A stretch of 64,000 nucleotides of DNA from Anaerocolumna sp. AGMB13020 (lineage in GTDB: Bacteria; Bacillota; Clostridia; Lachnospirales; Lachnospiraceae). This document shows positions 42,834 to 52,230 of the stretch, one piece after another. The notes under the pieces are model-generated. The model made no database searches. It saw nothing but the letters and a program-made list of their open reading frames with translations, and was not told the DNA's origin. The stretch covers positions 5,286,001-5,350,000 of the forward strand of contig NZ_CP136910.1 of assembly GCF_033100115.1 (NCBI RefSeq), given 5' to 3'. Position numbers and translations under genes: made by a program. The number at the start of each line of letters is the position of its first letter. Position 1 is the first letter of the stretch.

Positions 42834-43490
42834 GTGATGAGTGATGGAATACTTATAATCACCGGTGGTGAGATAACCTTCCCCTTTGTGAGGGATTATC
42901 TTGCCGGAAGAAGTTTTGATAAAGTGATAGCAGTGGATAGAGGACTTATGGCAGCGAAACAGCTGAATCTTGCTGTGGATTATGCAGTAGGAGATTTTGA
43001 CTCAGTATCGGAGGAAGTCATAACTTATTATAAGCAGAAAAGCGGTGTTCAGATTGTAGAATACAATCCCATGAAAGATGCTACTGATACGGAACTTGCC
43101 CTTGATCTGGCTGTATCCTTAGAACCGGAGCAAATTCTTATCCTTGGTGCTACGGGAACCAGAGCGGATCACATGCTTGCTAACATAGGGCTGTTGTATA
43201 TGCCTTTGACAAAGAAAATTAGAACAACTCTGATTGATAAAAATAATAAAATTTATATGATAAATCATGATGCGGTTTTATACCGTAACAAGCTTCATGG
43301 TCCCAATGTATCCTTGCTTCCCTTTACAGAGACAGTAGATAAGATTACTCTAAAGGGTTTTAAATATCCCCTTGATGAGTATACCTTAAAGTTAGGCAGC
43401 AGTATTGGAATCAGTAATGAAGTAACGGAAGAAAGAGCAGAAATCATATTAGGGTCAGGCATCCTTCTTGTGATTGAAGCAAAAGACTGA
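42834..43490 (+). CDS. thiN: thiamine pyrophosphokinase
   Basis: 218 aa; transfers pyrophosphate from ATP to thiamine. It has the AVDRGL region, GDFDSV (about 57-62), KDATDTELAL (about 77-86), GATGTRADHMLAN and a C-terminal beta-domain with a SNEV motif. GTG 42834 and ATG 42837 are adjacent start options behind AAGGA; the choice changes one residue. Last gene of the rsgA-rpe-thiN run. Confidence 0.92.
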   Translation: MMSDGILIITGGEITFPFVRDYLAGRSFDKVIAVDRGLMAAKQLNLAVDYAVGDFDSVSEEVITYYKQKSGVQIVEYNPMKDATDTELALDLAVSLEPEQILILGATGTRADHMLANIGLLYMPLTKKIRTTLIDKNNKIYMINHDAVLYRNKLHGPNVSLLPFTETVDKITLKGFKYPLDEYTLKLGSSIGISNEVTEERAEIILGSGILLVIEAKD

Positions 43491-43503
43491 AAGGAAGAAA
43501 TAT

Positions 43504-44601
43504 ATGAAACTAGGTATAGTAGGTTTACCCAATGTAGGTAAAAGCACACTTTTTAATTCTCTCACAAAAGCAGGAGCGGAATCCGCGAATTATCCTTTTT
43601 GCACCATAGATCCTAACGTAGGAATTGTTGCAGTACCGGATGAAAGGTTGAAAGTATTAGGTGATCTTTATCATACTGAAAAAATAGTTCCTGCTGCAAT
43701 TGAATTTGTAGATATTGCAGGTCTTGTCAAGGGAGCCTCTAAAGGTGAAGGCCTCGGAAATCAGTTTCTCTCTAATATCAGAGAAGTAGATGCTATTGTC
43801 CATGTGGTACGTTGCTTTGAAGACAGCAATATTATCCATGTTGATGGCAGCGTTGAACCATTAAGAGATATAGAGACTATTAATCTGGAATTAATTTTCT
43901 CTGATTTGGAGATAATTGAAAGAAGAATAGCAAGAACTTCAAAGGGTGCCAAAAATGATAAGACACTTGCAAAAGAATTGGAACTTTTGGAAAGACTAAA
44001 AAGTCATCTGGAAGAAGGAAATCTTGCCAAGAGCTTTGAGGTTTCAGATGAGGAAGAAGCTGTTCTTGTAACCTCATTTAACCTGCTTACCTATAAGCCT
44101 GTAATCTATGCGGCGAATGTAAAGGAAGAAGACCTTTCCGACGATGGAGTGACGAATAGCCAGGTAGCCCAAGTCAGAGAATTTGCAGCAAAGGAAGGCT
44201 CGGAAGTATTTGTTATCTGTGCGCAGATAGAACAGGAAATTGCCGAGCTTGATGAGGAAGAAAAGAAAATGTTCTTAGAAGATCTGGGACTGAAAGAATC
44301 CGGTCTTGAGAAATTGATTGCTGCCAGTTATAGCATTCTTGGACTGATCAGCTATTTGACGGCAGGACCGAAGGAAACCAAAGCCTGGACGATTCAAAAA
44401 GGAACCAAAGCTCCTCAGGCGGCTGGCAAGATACACTCGGATTTTGAACGAGGTTTTATACGAGCAGAAATCGTCAGCTATTCAAACCTTACGGAATGCG
44501 GTAACTTTAATCTTGCAAAAGAAAAAGGTCTGGTCCGTTCAGAGGGTAAAGAATATGTAGTTCAGGATGGAGATGTTGTTCTATTCCGGTTTAATGTTTA
44601 A
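43504..44601 (+). CDS. ychF: YchF/OLA1-type P-loop ATPase
   Basis: 365 aa; a ribosome-associated Obg-family ATPase. G1 GLPNVGKST (about 7-15), DIAGLVKGASKGEGLGN, an altered G4 motif in the NxxE-type region (AANVKEEDL) that gives ATP preference in this family, and a C-terminal TGS domain ending VQDGDVVLFRFNV. Start is ATG 43504 (MKLGIVGLPN) behind AAGGAAG; an upstream TTG (43474) lies inside thiN. Confidence 0.95.
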   Translation: MKLGIVGLPNVGKSTLFNSLTKAGAESANYPFCTIDPNVGIVAVPDERLKVLGDLYHTEKIVPAAIEFVDIAGLVKGASKGEGLGNQFLSNIREVDAIVHVVRCFEDSNIIHVDGSVEPLRDIETINLELIFSDLEIIERRIARTSKGAKNDKTLAKELELLERLKSHLEEGNLAKSFEVSDEEEAVLVTSFNLLTYKPVIYAANVKEEDLSDDGVTNSQVAQVREFAAKEGSEVFVICAQIEQEIAELDEEEKKMFLEDLGLKESGLEKLIAASYSILGLISYLTAGPKETKAWTIQKGTKAPQAAGKIHSDFERGFIRAEIVSYSNLTECGNFNLAKEKGLVRSEGKEYVVQDGDVVLFRFNV

Positions 44602-44615
44602 GAAAGCGGTGATGT

Positions 44616-45551
44616 ATGATGCTATTAAATGCTGGTACGAATATTAATTTTCCGAATCTGGGAATCAAACTTAAGGATGTAGGCTCTTCTATTAATTTTT
44701 TTGGCTTTTCCATAGCATATTACGGTATTGCCATCGCCATCGGCATGGTGGTTGGTTATCTTGTGGCAGAGTGGCAGGCGAAAAGAACCGGACAAAATAA
44801 AGATTTATATCTGGATTTTGCCTTGTATGCAATTATACTGTCTGTAATAGGCGCAAGAGTCTATTATGTAATATTCAACTGGAATGAGTACAAAGATTCT
44901 CCTCTTCAGATATTTAATATACGAAATGGCGGTCTTGCAATCTATGGTGGTATCATAACGGCTGTTATTACTGCATTTGTCTATACAAAAATCAAGAAAA
45001 TATCCTTTGGGCTTCTGGCTGATACAGCTGTTCTGGGACTTATAGCAGGACAGATTATAGGCAGATGGGGAAACTTTTTTAACAGGGAGGCTTTTGGCGA
45101 GTATTCGGATGGATTATTTGCTATGCAGCTTAACATAAAAGATGTCAGCAGTGACTACACTATGCCTGTTGCACAACTGGCGCAGAAATTTGCCGGTAAG
45201 GAACAGGCGTACCAAAAGATATTGGAAATCAGAAACAATGCTGTTAGTATTGAAGGAATTCCTTACATTCAGGTTCAGCCTACCTTTTTGTACGAATCTG
45301 TATGGAATTTGATTCTGCTGGTATTACTTATCCTTTACTCAAAACATAAGAAGTTTGATGGGGAAGTATTCCTGCTCTATTTGTTTGGCTACGGACTGGG
45401 TCGGTTATGGATAGAAGGTTATCGTACAGATCAGTTATTTCTTTTTAACACACCTCTGGCTGTATCGCAGTTGTTGTCCGGAATCCTGGTTATAGCTGCT
45501 GCAATTGTTATTGTGGCAATGAGACGTCGAAAAACAAAGAAAACTGTATAA
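44616..45551 (+). CDS. lgt: prolipoprotein diacylglyceryl transferase
   Basis: 311 aa, about seven membrane segments; attaches diacylglycerol to lipobox cysteines of prolipoproteins such as the GH43 lipoprotein and binding protein in this window. Family blocks: YYGIAIAIGM, RVYYVIFNW, GGLAIYGGI, GQIIGRWGNFFNREAFG, PTFLYESVWN and GLGRLWIEGYRTDQL. AAGCGGTGATG precedes the start. Terminator follows at 45583. Confidence 0.95.
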   Translation: MMLLNAGTNINFPNLGIKLKDVGSSINFFGFSIAYYGIAIAIGMVVGYLVAEWQAKRTGQNKDLYLDFALYAIILSVIGARVYYVIFNWNEYKDSPLQIFNIRNGGLAIYGGIITAVITAFVYTKIKKISFGLLADTAVLGLIAGQIIGRWGNFFNREAFGEYSDGLFAMQLNIKDVSSDYTMPVAQLAQKFAGKEQAYQKILEIRNNAVSIEGIPYIQVQPTFLYESVWNLILLVLLILYSKHKKFDGEVFLLYLFGYGLGRLWIEGYRTDQLFLFNTPLAVSQLLSGILVIAAAIVIVAMRRRKTKKTV

Positions 45552-45582
45552 AAATGCAAAATATGATTTGAGAAGAGATATA

Positions 45583-45616
45583 AGAGAATAGGACAATTTT
45601 CCTATTCTCTTTTTTT
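45583..45616 (+). terminator. intrinsic terminator after lgt
   Basis: AGAGAATAGG (45583-45592) pairs perfectly with CCTATTCTCT (45601-45610), followed by six T. It separates lgt from the dcw cluster. Confidence 0.9.
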
Positions 45617-45742
45617 ACCCTTTTTAAGAGCAAATCATGATACCTGCAATACTGGTTACACTAGATATTGTAGGTGAAAAATAACATTACACAAATTTTC
45701 CAAAAAAAGTAAAATATGGAAGGTAAAAATATTCAGAAATGC

Positions 45743-45771
45743 TTGCCATATGAAGTAAAGTGGTATAAAAT
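45743..45771 (+). promoter_or_regulatory. promoter of the dcw cluster
   Basis: TTGCCA (45743-45748), a 17-nt spacer and TAAAAT (45766-45771). An AAAGTGGT box (45757-45764) lies between the two hexamers. Confidence 0.6.
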
Positions 45772-45827
45772 AGCCTTATAAGTGGTGCAAAGTGGTGGAA
45801 AGTGGTACTAAGTGGTGGACAGGTGGT
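45757..45827 (+). promoter_or_regulatory. MraZ box array (10-bp period)
   Basis: AAGTGGT occurs at 45780, 45790, 45800 and 45810, exactly 10 bp apart, with a degenerate fifth copy (AGGTGGT, from 45821) and an isolated AAAGTGGT at 45757-45764. MraZ proteins bind short GTGG-type direct repeats with about 10-bp periodicity upstream of their own gene (established in E. coli and Mycoplasma), so this is very probably the autoregulatory operator. Confidence 0.85.
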
Positions 45828-45834
45828 GAGATTC

Positions 45835-46263
45835 ATGTTCATGGGAGAGTATAACCATACGATCGATACAAAAGGACGAATTATAATGCCCTCCAAATTC
45901 AGAGATGAATTAGGAGATAATTTTGTAGTTACCCAGGGATTAGATGGGTGTCTTTTTGTATATCCTAATGAAGAATGGATGAATTTCGTCAACCAGCTGA
46001 AGAATCTTCCGGGTACTAAAGATGCCAGACAATTACAGCGATATTTTATGGCTGGAGCAGCTGATTGCGAAGTGGACAAGCAGGGAAGAGTTTTGATACC
46101 TGCTAAATTAAGAGAAACAGCGGCTCTTGAAAAAGATATTGTATTTGTTGGTGTGCTAAGTAAGATTGAAATCTGGTCCAAAGAAAGATGGGATAGTAAC
46201 AACAATTATGAAAATATGGATCAGGTAGCTGAGCATATGGCAGATTTCGGGCTAAGTTTTTAA
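45835..46263 (+). CDS. mraZ: transcriptional regulator MraZ
   Basis: 142 aa, two SpoVT/AbrB-like half domains, each with a D-x-K-G-R motif: [15 protein letters not shown] (about 9-23) and [15 protein letters not shown] (about 82-96). It represses the dcw operon by binding tandem repeats. Start is ATG 45835 (MFMGEYNHT) behind GGTGG; the longer frame from 45802 would translate the operator boxes. Confidence 0.95.
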   Translation: MFMGEYNHTIDTKGRIIMPSKFRDELGDNFVVTQGLDGCLFVYPNEEWMNFVNQLKNLPGTKDARQLQRYFMAGAADCEVDKQGRVLIPAKLRETAALEKDIVFVGVLSKIEIWSKERWDSNNNYENMDQVAEHMADFGLSF

Positions 46264-46279
46264 TATGGGAGATTTTAAA

Positions 46280-47236
46280 ATGGATATGGAAAAAAAAGAA
46301 ATTGAATTTAAGCATATATCAGTACTGCTGCAAGAGACCATTGACATGTTAAATATCCGTGGAAACGGAATATATGTAGATGGAACTTTAGGCGGGGGTG
46401 GCCACTCCTATGAAATATGCAAAAGGCTTGAGAGCGGAGGCAGACTGATTGGTATTGACCAGGATGAAGCTGCGATACAAGCTGCCAGTTTGCGCCTTGA
46501 GAATTTTAAAGACAAGGTTACTATAATAAGAAGTAATTACGTCAACATGAAGAAGGTATTGGAGGAACAGGGGATTCATAAGGTAGACGGAATTATGCTG
46601 GATTTAGGTGTGTCCTCGCATCAGCTGGATACTACCGCCAGAGGTTTCTCCTATAAGGAAGATGCACCTTTGGACATGCGTATGGATACCAGAATGGATA
46701 TCTCAGCAAAAGATATTGTTAACGGCTACAGTGAATTCGATTTATATCGTATTATCAGAGACTACGGTGAGGATAAGTTTGCAAAAAATATTGCAAAACA
46801 TATTGTTCGAATAAGAGAAGAGCAGCCCATTGAAACAACTGGTCAGCTGACAGAAGCCATCAAAGCTGCAATTCCTGCCAAACTCCGTATGAACGGGCAT
46901 CCCGGCAAAAAGACCTTTCAGGCAATCAGGATTGAGCTGAATAAAGAGCTGGAAGTATTAAGCAGTACTCTTGAGGATATGATAAATCTGCTAAATGATA
47001 ATGGAAGGCTTTGTATCATTACTTTTCACTCTCTTGAGGATAGAATCGTCAAATCATTTTTTAGGAACAAAGAAAACCCATGTACCTGCCCGCCCAGCTT
47101 TCCGGTATGTGTATGCGGTAATAAAAGCCTTGGAAAGGTAATAACACGAAAAGCATTATTACCATCAGAAGAAGAAATAGTAAATAACAAAAGATCAAAA
47201 AGCGCTAAACTCAGAGTGTTTGAGCGCCACATATAA
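46280..47236 (+). CDS. rsmH: 16S rRNA (cytosine-1402-N4)-methyltransferase
   Basis: 318 aa SAM-dependent methyltransferase. Motifs: [26 protein letters not shown] (about 38-50), [44 protein letters not shown] and a C-terminal [15 protein letters not shown] 46280 is chosen because GGGAG (46267-46271) is 8 nt upstream; ATG 46265 lacks a site. Second gene of the dcw cluster. Confidence 0.95.
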   Translation: MDMEKKEIEFKHISVLLQETIDMLNIRGNGIYVDGTLGGGGHSYEICKRLESGGRLIGIDQDEAAIQAASLRLENFKDKVTIIRSNYVNMKKVLEEQGIHKVDGIMLDLGVSSHQLDTTARGFSYKEDAPLDMRMDTRMDISAKDIVNGYSEFDLYRIIRDYGEDKFAKNIAKHIVRIREEQPIETTGQLTEAIKAAIPAKLRMNGHPGKKTFQAIRIELNKELEVLSSTLEDMINLLNDNGRLCIITFHSLEDRIVKSFFRNKENPCTCPPSFPVCVCGNKSLGKVITRKALLPSEEEIVNNKRSKSAKLRVFERHI

Positions 47237-47273
47237 AAGACAGAAGCGAAAGACATAAAAGGGGGAGAATATA

Positions 47274-47795
47274 ATGGAGGAGAATAAGCGTAAGTATACC
47301 CGGCAAGACAGTTACTATGACGGCAATGCAGTCAGAAAACTGCAATACGCCACAGAGCCGGATGACGACAGAGAAGAAATAAGAAATGTTCCTAAGGTAA
47401 AGCCAAAGCCGGCTGTTAGAAGAAGAGCTAAGGGCAGACCGGTTATGAATTTGTTTTCTGTATTTTTTCTTACAGCTGCCATCGGAATAACAGTTTATAC
47501 TTGTATAGGTTACCTGAATGTGCAAACACAAATAACGCAAAAGCAGAATGAAATTGCGTTACTTGAACGCGATCTGGCGAAATTAAAGAATGATAACGAT
47601 GCTAATCTGGCTAAAATCGATACTTCCATTAATTTGAAGTATATATATGAATATGCTACCGGTAAATTGGGGATGGTCTATCCCGATGACAGCCAGGTAA
47701 TACTGTATGAGAGCAATGTCAGTGACTATGTAAAACAATACAAAGACATACCGAAGGCAGAAGACGATTCCTTATTTGGCAAACTGAAGAAGTAA
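47274..47795 (+). CDS. ftsL: FtsL-like cell division protein
   Basis: 173 aa bitopic protein: a basic cytosolic tail (1-57, ending VRRRAKGRP), one membrane helix (about 60-80) and an extracellular coiled coil (about 83-115, TQITQKQNEIALLERDLAKL). Sequence conservation is low in this family; the assignment rests on topology and position between rsmH and the PBP genes. GGGGGAG precedes the ATG. Confidence 0.8.
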   Translation: MEENKRKYTRQDSYYDGNAVRKLQYATEPDDDREEIRNVPKVKPKPAVRRRAKGRPVMNLFSVFFLTAAIGITVYTCIGYLNVQTQITQKQNEIALLERDLAKLKNDNDANLAKIDTSINLKYIYEYATGKLGMVYPDDSQVILYESNVSDYVKQYKDIPKAEDDSLFGKLKK

Positions 47796-47879
47796 ATTGA
47801 GACACAGTGTGACAGTATACATATTTCACACTTCTTATCGGAAGTATTATATACTTACGTGGTACAACAGGAGTAGATT

Positions 47880-50021
47880 ATGGCTAATCAAGGAATGAAA
47901 CAAAGAAGAACAAAAAAGATTAAGAAGTTTACAAATCGTATGAGCAGCAGATTACTTTTCGTATTTTCTGTGATACTGATATTTATGACGGTACTTATAG
48001 GACGAATCGTGTGGTTAAATCATACGGATGGGGTTCGGTACGAAAAAAAAGTCCTTTCACAGCAGACTTACACAAGTACTACGATACCTTACCAAAGAGG
48101 AAGCATACTTGACCGAAATGGTACGGTATTAGCTTATAGTGAAAAGGTATACAATGTTATCTTAGATGTTTATTACGCCTTATCTGAGAAAGAATATGCG
48201 GAGCCGACAAAAAAAGCACTTATTAATTCTTTTGAAGGTGTAACGGAAGAAAAAATCAATAAGCTTTATGAAGAGAAGAAAACCAGCAGGTACAGCATTA
48301 TATTAAAGAGCATATCCTACGAGGATATGGAGAAATTCAAAGAGCTTGCAAAAGCAGATAAAAATATTCAGGGCGTATGGTTTGAAGAGGATTATAAACG
48401 CAGATACCCTTATGAAACTTTAGCATCGAGTGTCCTGGGCTTCACGACAAATGATAATAATGGAAACTGGGGTATTGAGCAATTTTATAATGATACTTTA
48501 AATGGCACAAACGGTATTGAATTCGGGTATATGGATTCAGAATTGAAATTGGAAAAAAATGTGAAGTCCTCCATTAACGGAAATACAGTAGTATCAACCA
48601 TAGATGCAAATGTACAGAGAATTATACAAGATCATATAAAAGCATACATAAAAGAGTATGACCCGGATAATATGGGTGTCATTGTTATGAATCCGAACAA
48701 TGGTGAGATTTTAGCAATGGCTTCTAATCAAGAATATGATTTAAACAAACCGACAGATCTTACACCTTTCTTTACAAAAGATGAAATAAAAGGTATGACA
48801 GAAGAAGAAAAAATGAATTTCTTGAATAATCTGTGGAGAAATTATACCATTAGTAATTCCATAGAGCCTGGTTCAACTTTTAAACCTTTTACTATAGCTG
48901 CTGCATTGGAAGAAAATCTGATAAAACCCAGCGATACTTTTTATTGTGATGGCGGCGAGGTTATATTGGGGACTCCTGTTGGGTGTTCTAAGAGAACAGG
49001 GCATGGTGAGATTACATTAACACAGGCACTGATGGTTTCCTGTAATGATGCATTAATGCAGATCGTAGAAAAAGAAGGCGCAAAATTATTTACAAGCTAT
49101 CAGAAATATTTTGGATTTGGTGGAAAAACAGGAATTGATCTTCCGGGTGAAGAATCAGGAATTCTTTTTGCAAACGATAAATTATCCAAGCTAGACCTTG
49201 CAATCAGCAGCTTCGGACAGACTTTTAATGTAACTATGATACAGATGGCAGCAGGTTACTCCTCTTTGGTGAATGGCGGATATTACTACGAACCCCATAT
49301 TGTAAAAGAAGTATTGAACTCTGGTGGAAGTGTAGTATCCACCAATGACAAGAAGCTTGTAAAGTTATCTGTTTCCAGTACTACCTCTGACTTCTTAAAA
49401 GAAGCCTTATTAAAGACAGTGGCTGAAGGAACGGCTCATGGAGCGCAGGTAACTGGTTATGAAATCGGAGGTAAAACTGGAACGGCACAGACGTATCCCA
49501 GAGCTGCCGAAGAAAAGCTTTTGTCATTTATCGGAAGTGTTCCTGCAAAGGACCCACAGTTAGTTGTTTATGTGGTCATACATAATCCTAAAAAAGTAGA
49601 AAAGAAAAAGCAGAGCAGTGCATTGGCAACAGAAGAAGCCGGTGCGATAATGGCAGAGATTCTACCCTTGTTGGAGATTTATCCAGCTGCTGATAGTGAT
49701 GGAGCAGTAACGAACACTGGAAAAGGTACTGATAACGCAAACAAGGAAAGCACAGGGAATAAAGAAAACGCTGGGAATACCGAAAATTCTGAGAACAGCT
49801 CTAATCAGGAAAACGGACAGGCAACCAATACTCAGGATAATGAAACACAGAGCAGTAACCAGGATACAGAACAACAGACTGAAGATGGATTTCCTGTTGA
49901 AGGCAGTATCGATCCTCTTCCAGATGCAATAGGTGATAACGCAGGAGATAATGCAACTGCTGATGATACGGAATCACAAGATAATAATTCAGAGTACAAT
50001 TCTTCTGGAGGCAATGATTAA
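47880..50021 (+). CDS. class B penicillin-binding protein (FtsI/PBP2B-like)
   Basis: 713 aa septal transpeptidase. Membrane helix about 24-45, PBP dimer domain, then the transpeptidase: Ser332 in STFK, SCN motif at about 387-389 and Lys532-Thr-Gly. The tail after about residue 605 is a low-complexity Asn/Thr/Glu/Ser region of about 105 residues, probably a wall-spanning or disordered extension. It has no PASTA domain. Likely the division enzyme that works with FtsW; spoVD-like PBP follows. Confidence 0.92.
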   Translation: MANQGMKQRRTKKIKKFTNRMSSRLLFVFSVILIFMTVLIGRIVWLNHTDGVRYEKKVLSQQTYTSTTIPYQRGSILDRNGTVLAYSEKVYNVILDVYYALSEKEYAEPTKKALINSFEGVTEEKINKLYEEKKTSRYSIILKSISYEDMEKFKELAKADKNIQGVWFEEDYKRRYPYETLASSVLGFTTNDNNGNWGIEQFYNDTLNGTNGIEFGYMDSELKLEKNVKSSINGNTVVSTIDANVQRIIQDHIKAYIKEYDPDNMGVIVMNPNNGEILAMASNQEYDLNKPTDLTPFFTKDEIKGMTEEEKMNFLNNLWRNYTISNSIEPGSTFKPFTIAAALEENLIKPSDTFYCDGGEVILGTPVGCSKRTGHGEITLTQALMVSCNDALMQIVEKEGAKLFTSYQKYFGFGGKTGIDLPGEESGILFANDKLSKLDLAISSFGQTFNVTMIQMAAGYSSLVNGGYYYEPHIVKEVLNSGGSVVSTNDKKLVKLSVSSTTSDFLKEALLKTVAEGTAHGAQVTGYEIGGKTGTAQTYPRAAEEKLLSFIGSVPAKDPQLVVYVVIHNPKKVEKKKQSSALATEEAGAIMAEILPLLEIYPAADSDGAVTNTGKGTDNANKESTGNKENAGNTENSENSSNQENGQATNTQDNETQSSNQDTEQQTEDGFPVEGSIDPLPDAIGDNAGDNATADDTESQDNNSEYNSSGGND

Positions 50022-50152
50022 GGAAATAAACTGAACTGTAGAATATCTTCATTATTATATACATAGACAACTTTCATCACATTGCTATTATTATACATAA
50101 CCTATAAAGGTTTGTCATAAAATGAAACAATCAGATAAATGGGGCATCCTTT

Positions 50153-52102
50153 ATGGCAAGAAATAAAACCTTTAACCGCAGGAATGTTTTTATCGTAGTT
50201 GCGGTGATTGTAATTGCTGCTACTCTCCTTACAGTCAGGCTGGCATATTTAATGATTGCCAAATCAGCGGATTATGCTGAAAGAGCTCAGAAGCTTCATG
50301 AGAGGGAAAGAGCTATCAAAGCAGAAAGAGGAATAATTTATGACAGGAACGGAATTATTTTAGCAGATAATAAGCCTGTCAGTACCATATCCGTAATACA
50401 TAGCCAGATTAAAGAACCTGAAAAGGTAATCAAGTTCCTCTCTGAAACCTTAGGCCTTAGCGAAGCTTATGTTCGTAAGAGAGTGGAGAAGAATTCTTCT
50501 ATTGAAAGAATAAAATCCAATGTAGATAAAACATTAGCCGATAAAATCAGAGAATTTGATTTGGATGGCGTTATGGTTGACGAAGATTACAAAAGATATT
50601 ACCCTTATGGTGATTTAGCCTCCAAAGTAATAGGTTTTACAGGCGGAGATAATCAGGGTATTATTGGGCTGGAAGTTGAGTATGACGATTATTTGAAAGG
50701 TATTGATGGTACCATATTAACTCTTACTACAGCATACGGAGTTGAGATTGATAATGCAGCGGAGGACAGAATTGAACCTGTTGCTGGAAAAGATCTGTAT
50801 ACCAGTATTGATGTGAATATACAAAAGTACGCTGAACAGGCCGCCATGAAAGTATTGGAAGCCAAAAATGCAAACAATGTAAAGATGATTCTGATGAATC
50901 CGCAAAATGGTGAAATCTATGCATGCGTTAATGTACCGGAGTTTGATCTTAATGATCCGTACACTTTAACAGAATCTGCATTAAATGGCCTGGATGTTTC
51001 AACTTTAACAGATAAACAGAAAAATGACCTACTTAATAACATGTGGAGAAATGCAAGTATCAGTGACACCTATGAACCCGGTTCAACTTTTAAGGTTGTT
51101 ACTGCAACAGCCGCTTTGGAAGAGAAGGTTGTAAAACTTACAGATAGATTTCACTGCCCGGGTTTTAAAATAGTGGAAGACCGCAGAATCCGCTGCCACA
51201 AGGCCGGCGGACATGGCAGTGAAGATTTTATAGATGGTATTAAGAACTCCTGTAACCCTGTCTTTATGGAAATTGGGGCAAGGGTGGGAGTAACTAATAT
51301 GTATAAGTACTTTGACAGATTAGGACTATTTCGTAAAACAGGTGTGGACCTTCCCGGTGAAGCTAAGTCTATTATGCATAAACCGGATAACGTAGGTGCG
51401 GTTGAACTGGCTACCATTTCCTTTGGACAGTCATTTCAGATAACTCCCCTGCAGCTATTAGTAGCTGCCAGCGCTATCGTGAATGGAGGGAAAATCGTAA
51501 CTCCTCATTTTGGCGTTGAAGTAAAAGGGAAAGATGGTACCATAGTAAAGACTCTGAACTATGAGGAGCAGGAAAATGCCGTCTCGAAAGAAACCTCGGA
51601 TTTAATGAAACAGCTTCTTGAAACAGTTGTATCTGATGGTACTGGAAACCGTGCTTACCTGGCAGGTTATCATATTGGCGGAAAAACTGCAACTTCTGAG
51701 AAATTACCAAGAAGCAGCAACAAATACATATCCTCATTTCTTGGCTTTGCTCCTGCCGATAATCCGCAGATCATTGGCATTGTTTTGATAGATGAACCGG
51801 AAGGCATATATTACGGTGGAACGATTGCAGCTCCTGTTATTGCTGAAGTATATGAAAATGCACTTCCTTACCTTGGTATCGAACCCGTATACACTGAGGA
51901 GGAAATCAAGGAAAATAATATCGGAACAATGATAATGCCTGATTTAGCAGGATTATCAAAAGCAGAGGTGAAGAAGCTCTTAAAAGACTATACTTTTAAG
52001 GAAGTATATTATGATGGTGAGGGCGAAAAGGTAAAAAGCCAATTTCCATTAAAAGGTGAAGAGATTAATAACAACAGTAACTTGATTCTGTATATGGAAT
52101 AG
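50153..52102 (+). CDS. spoVD: SpoVD-like class B penicillin-binding protein with PASTA domain
   Basis: 649 aa. Membrane helix about 12-33, PBP dimer domain (ERGIIYDRNG), transpeptidase with Ser311 (STFK) and SCN at about 366-368, and a single C-terminal PASTA domain (about 583-649, IMPDLAGLSKAEVKKLL). The KTG box reads Lys511-Thr-Ala (GGKTATSEK), a departure from the usual glycine. Position directly behind the division PBP and the PASTA tail fit SpoVD, which makes spore cortex peptidoglycan; a vegetative role is not excluded. Confidence 0.85.
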   Translation: MARNKTFNRRNVFIVVAVIVIAATLLTVRLAYLMIAKSADYAERAQKLHERERAIKAERGIIYDRNGIILADNKPVSTISVIHSQIKEPEKVIKFLSETLGLSEAYVRKRVEKNSSIERIKSNVDKTLADKIREFDLDGVMVDEDYKRYYPYGDLASKVIGFTGGDNQGIIGLEVEYDDYLKGIDGTILTLTTAYGVEIDNAAEDRIEPVAGKDLYTSIDVNIQKYAEQAAMKVLEAKNANNVKMILMNPQNGEIYACVNVPEFDLNDPYTLTESALNGLDVSTLTDKQKNDLLNNMWRNASISDTYEPGSTFKVVTATAALEEKVVKLTDRFHCPGFKIVEDRRIRCHKAGGHGSEDFIDGIKNSCNPVFMEIGARVGVTNMYKYFDRLGLFRKTGVDLPGEAKSIMHKPDNVGAVELATISFGQSFQITPLQLLVAASAIVNGGKIVTPHFGVEVKGKDGTIVKTLNYEEQENAVSKETSDLMKQLLETVVSDGTGNRAYLAGYHIGGKTATSEKLPRSSNKYISSFLGFAPADNPQIIGIVLIDEPEGIYYGGTIAAPVIAEVYENALPYLGIEPVYTEEEIKENNIGTMIMPDLAGLSKAEVKKLLKDYTFKEVYYDGEGEKVKSQFPLKGEEINNNSNLILYME

Positions 52103-52230
52103 CTTATAATAATCCGTGGTCGTACAAAGGAAAAATTGCAGAAGTTGAATGAAAACTGCTTCGAAAGAGTTTTTATTCAATTTATGTATAGGAATAGGAG
52201 TAATAGGCCATTGTACGGAGGAAACAAGAA

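Noticed and set aside
45687..46205. 172-codon minus-strand frame over mraZ
   Set aside because: Antisense to mraZ and its repeat operator; low-complexity product, no ribosome site.
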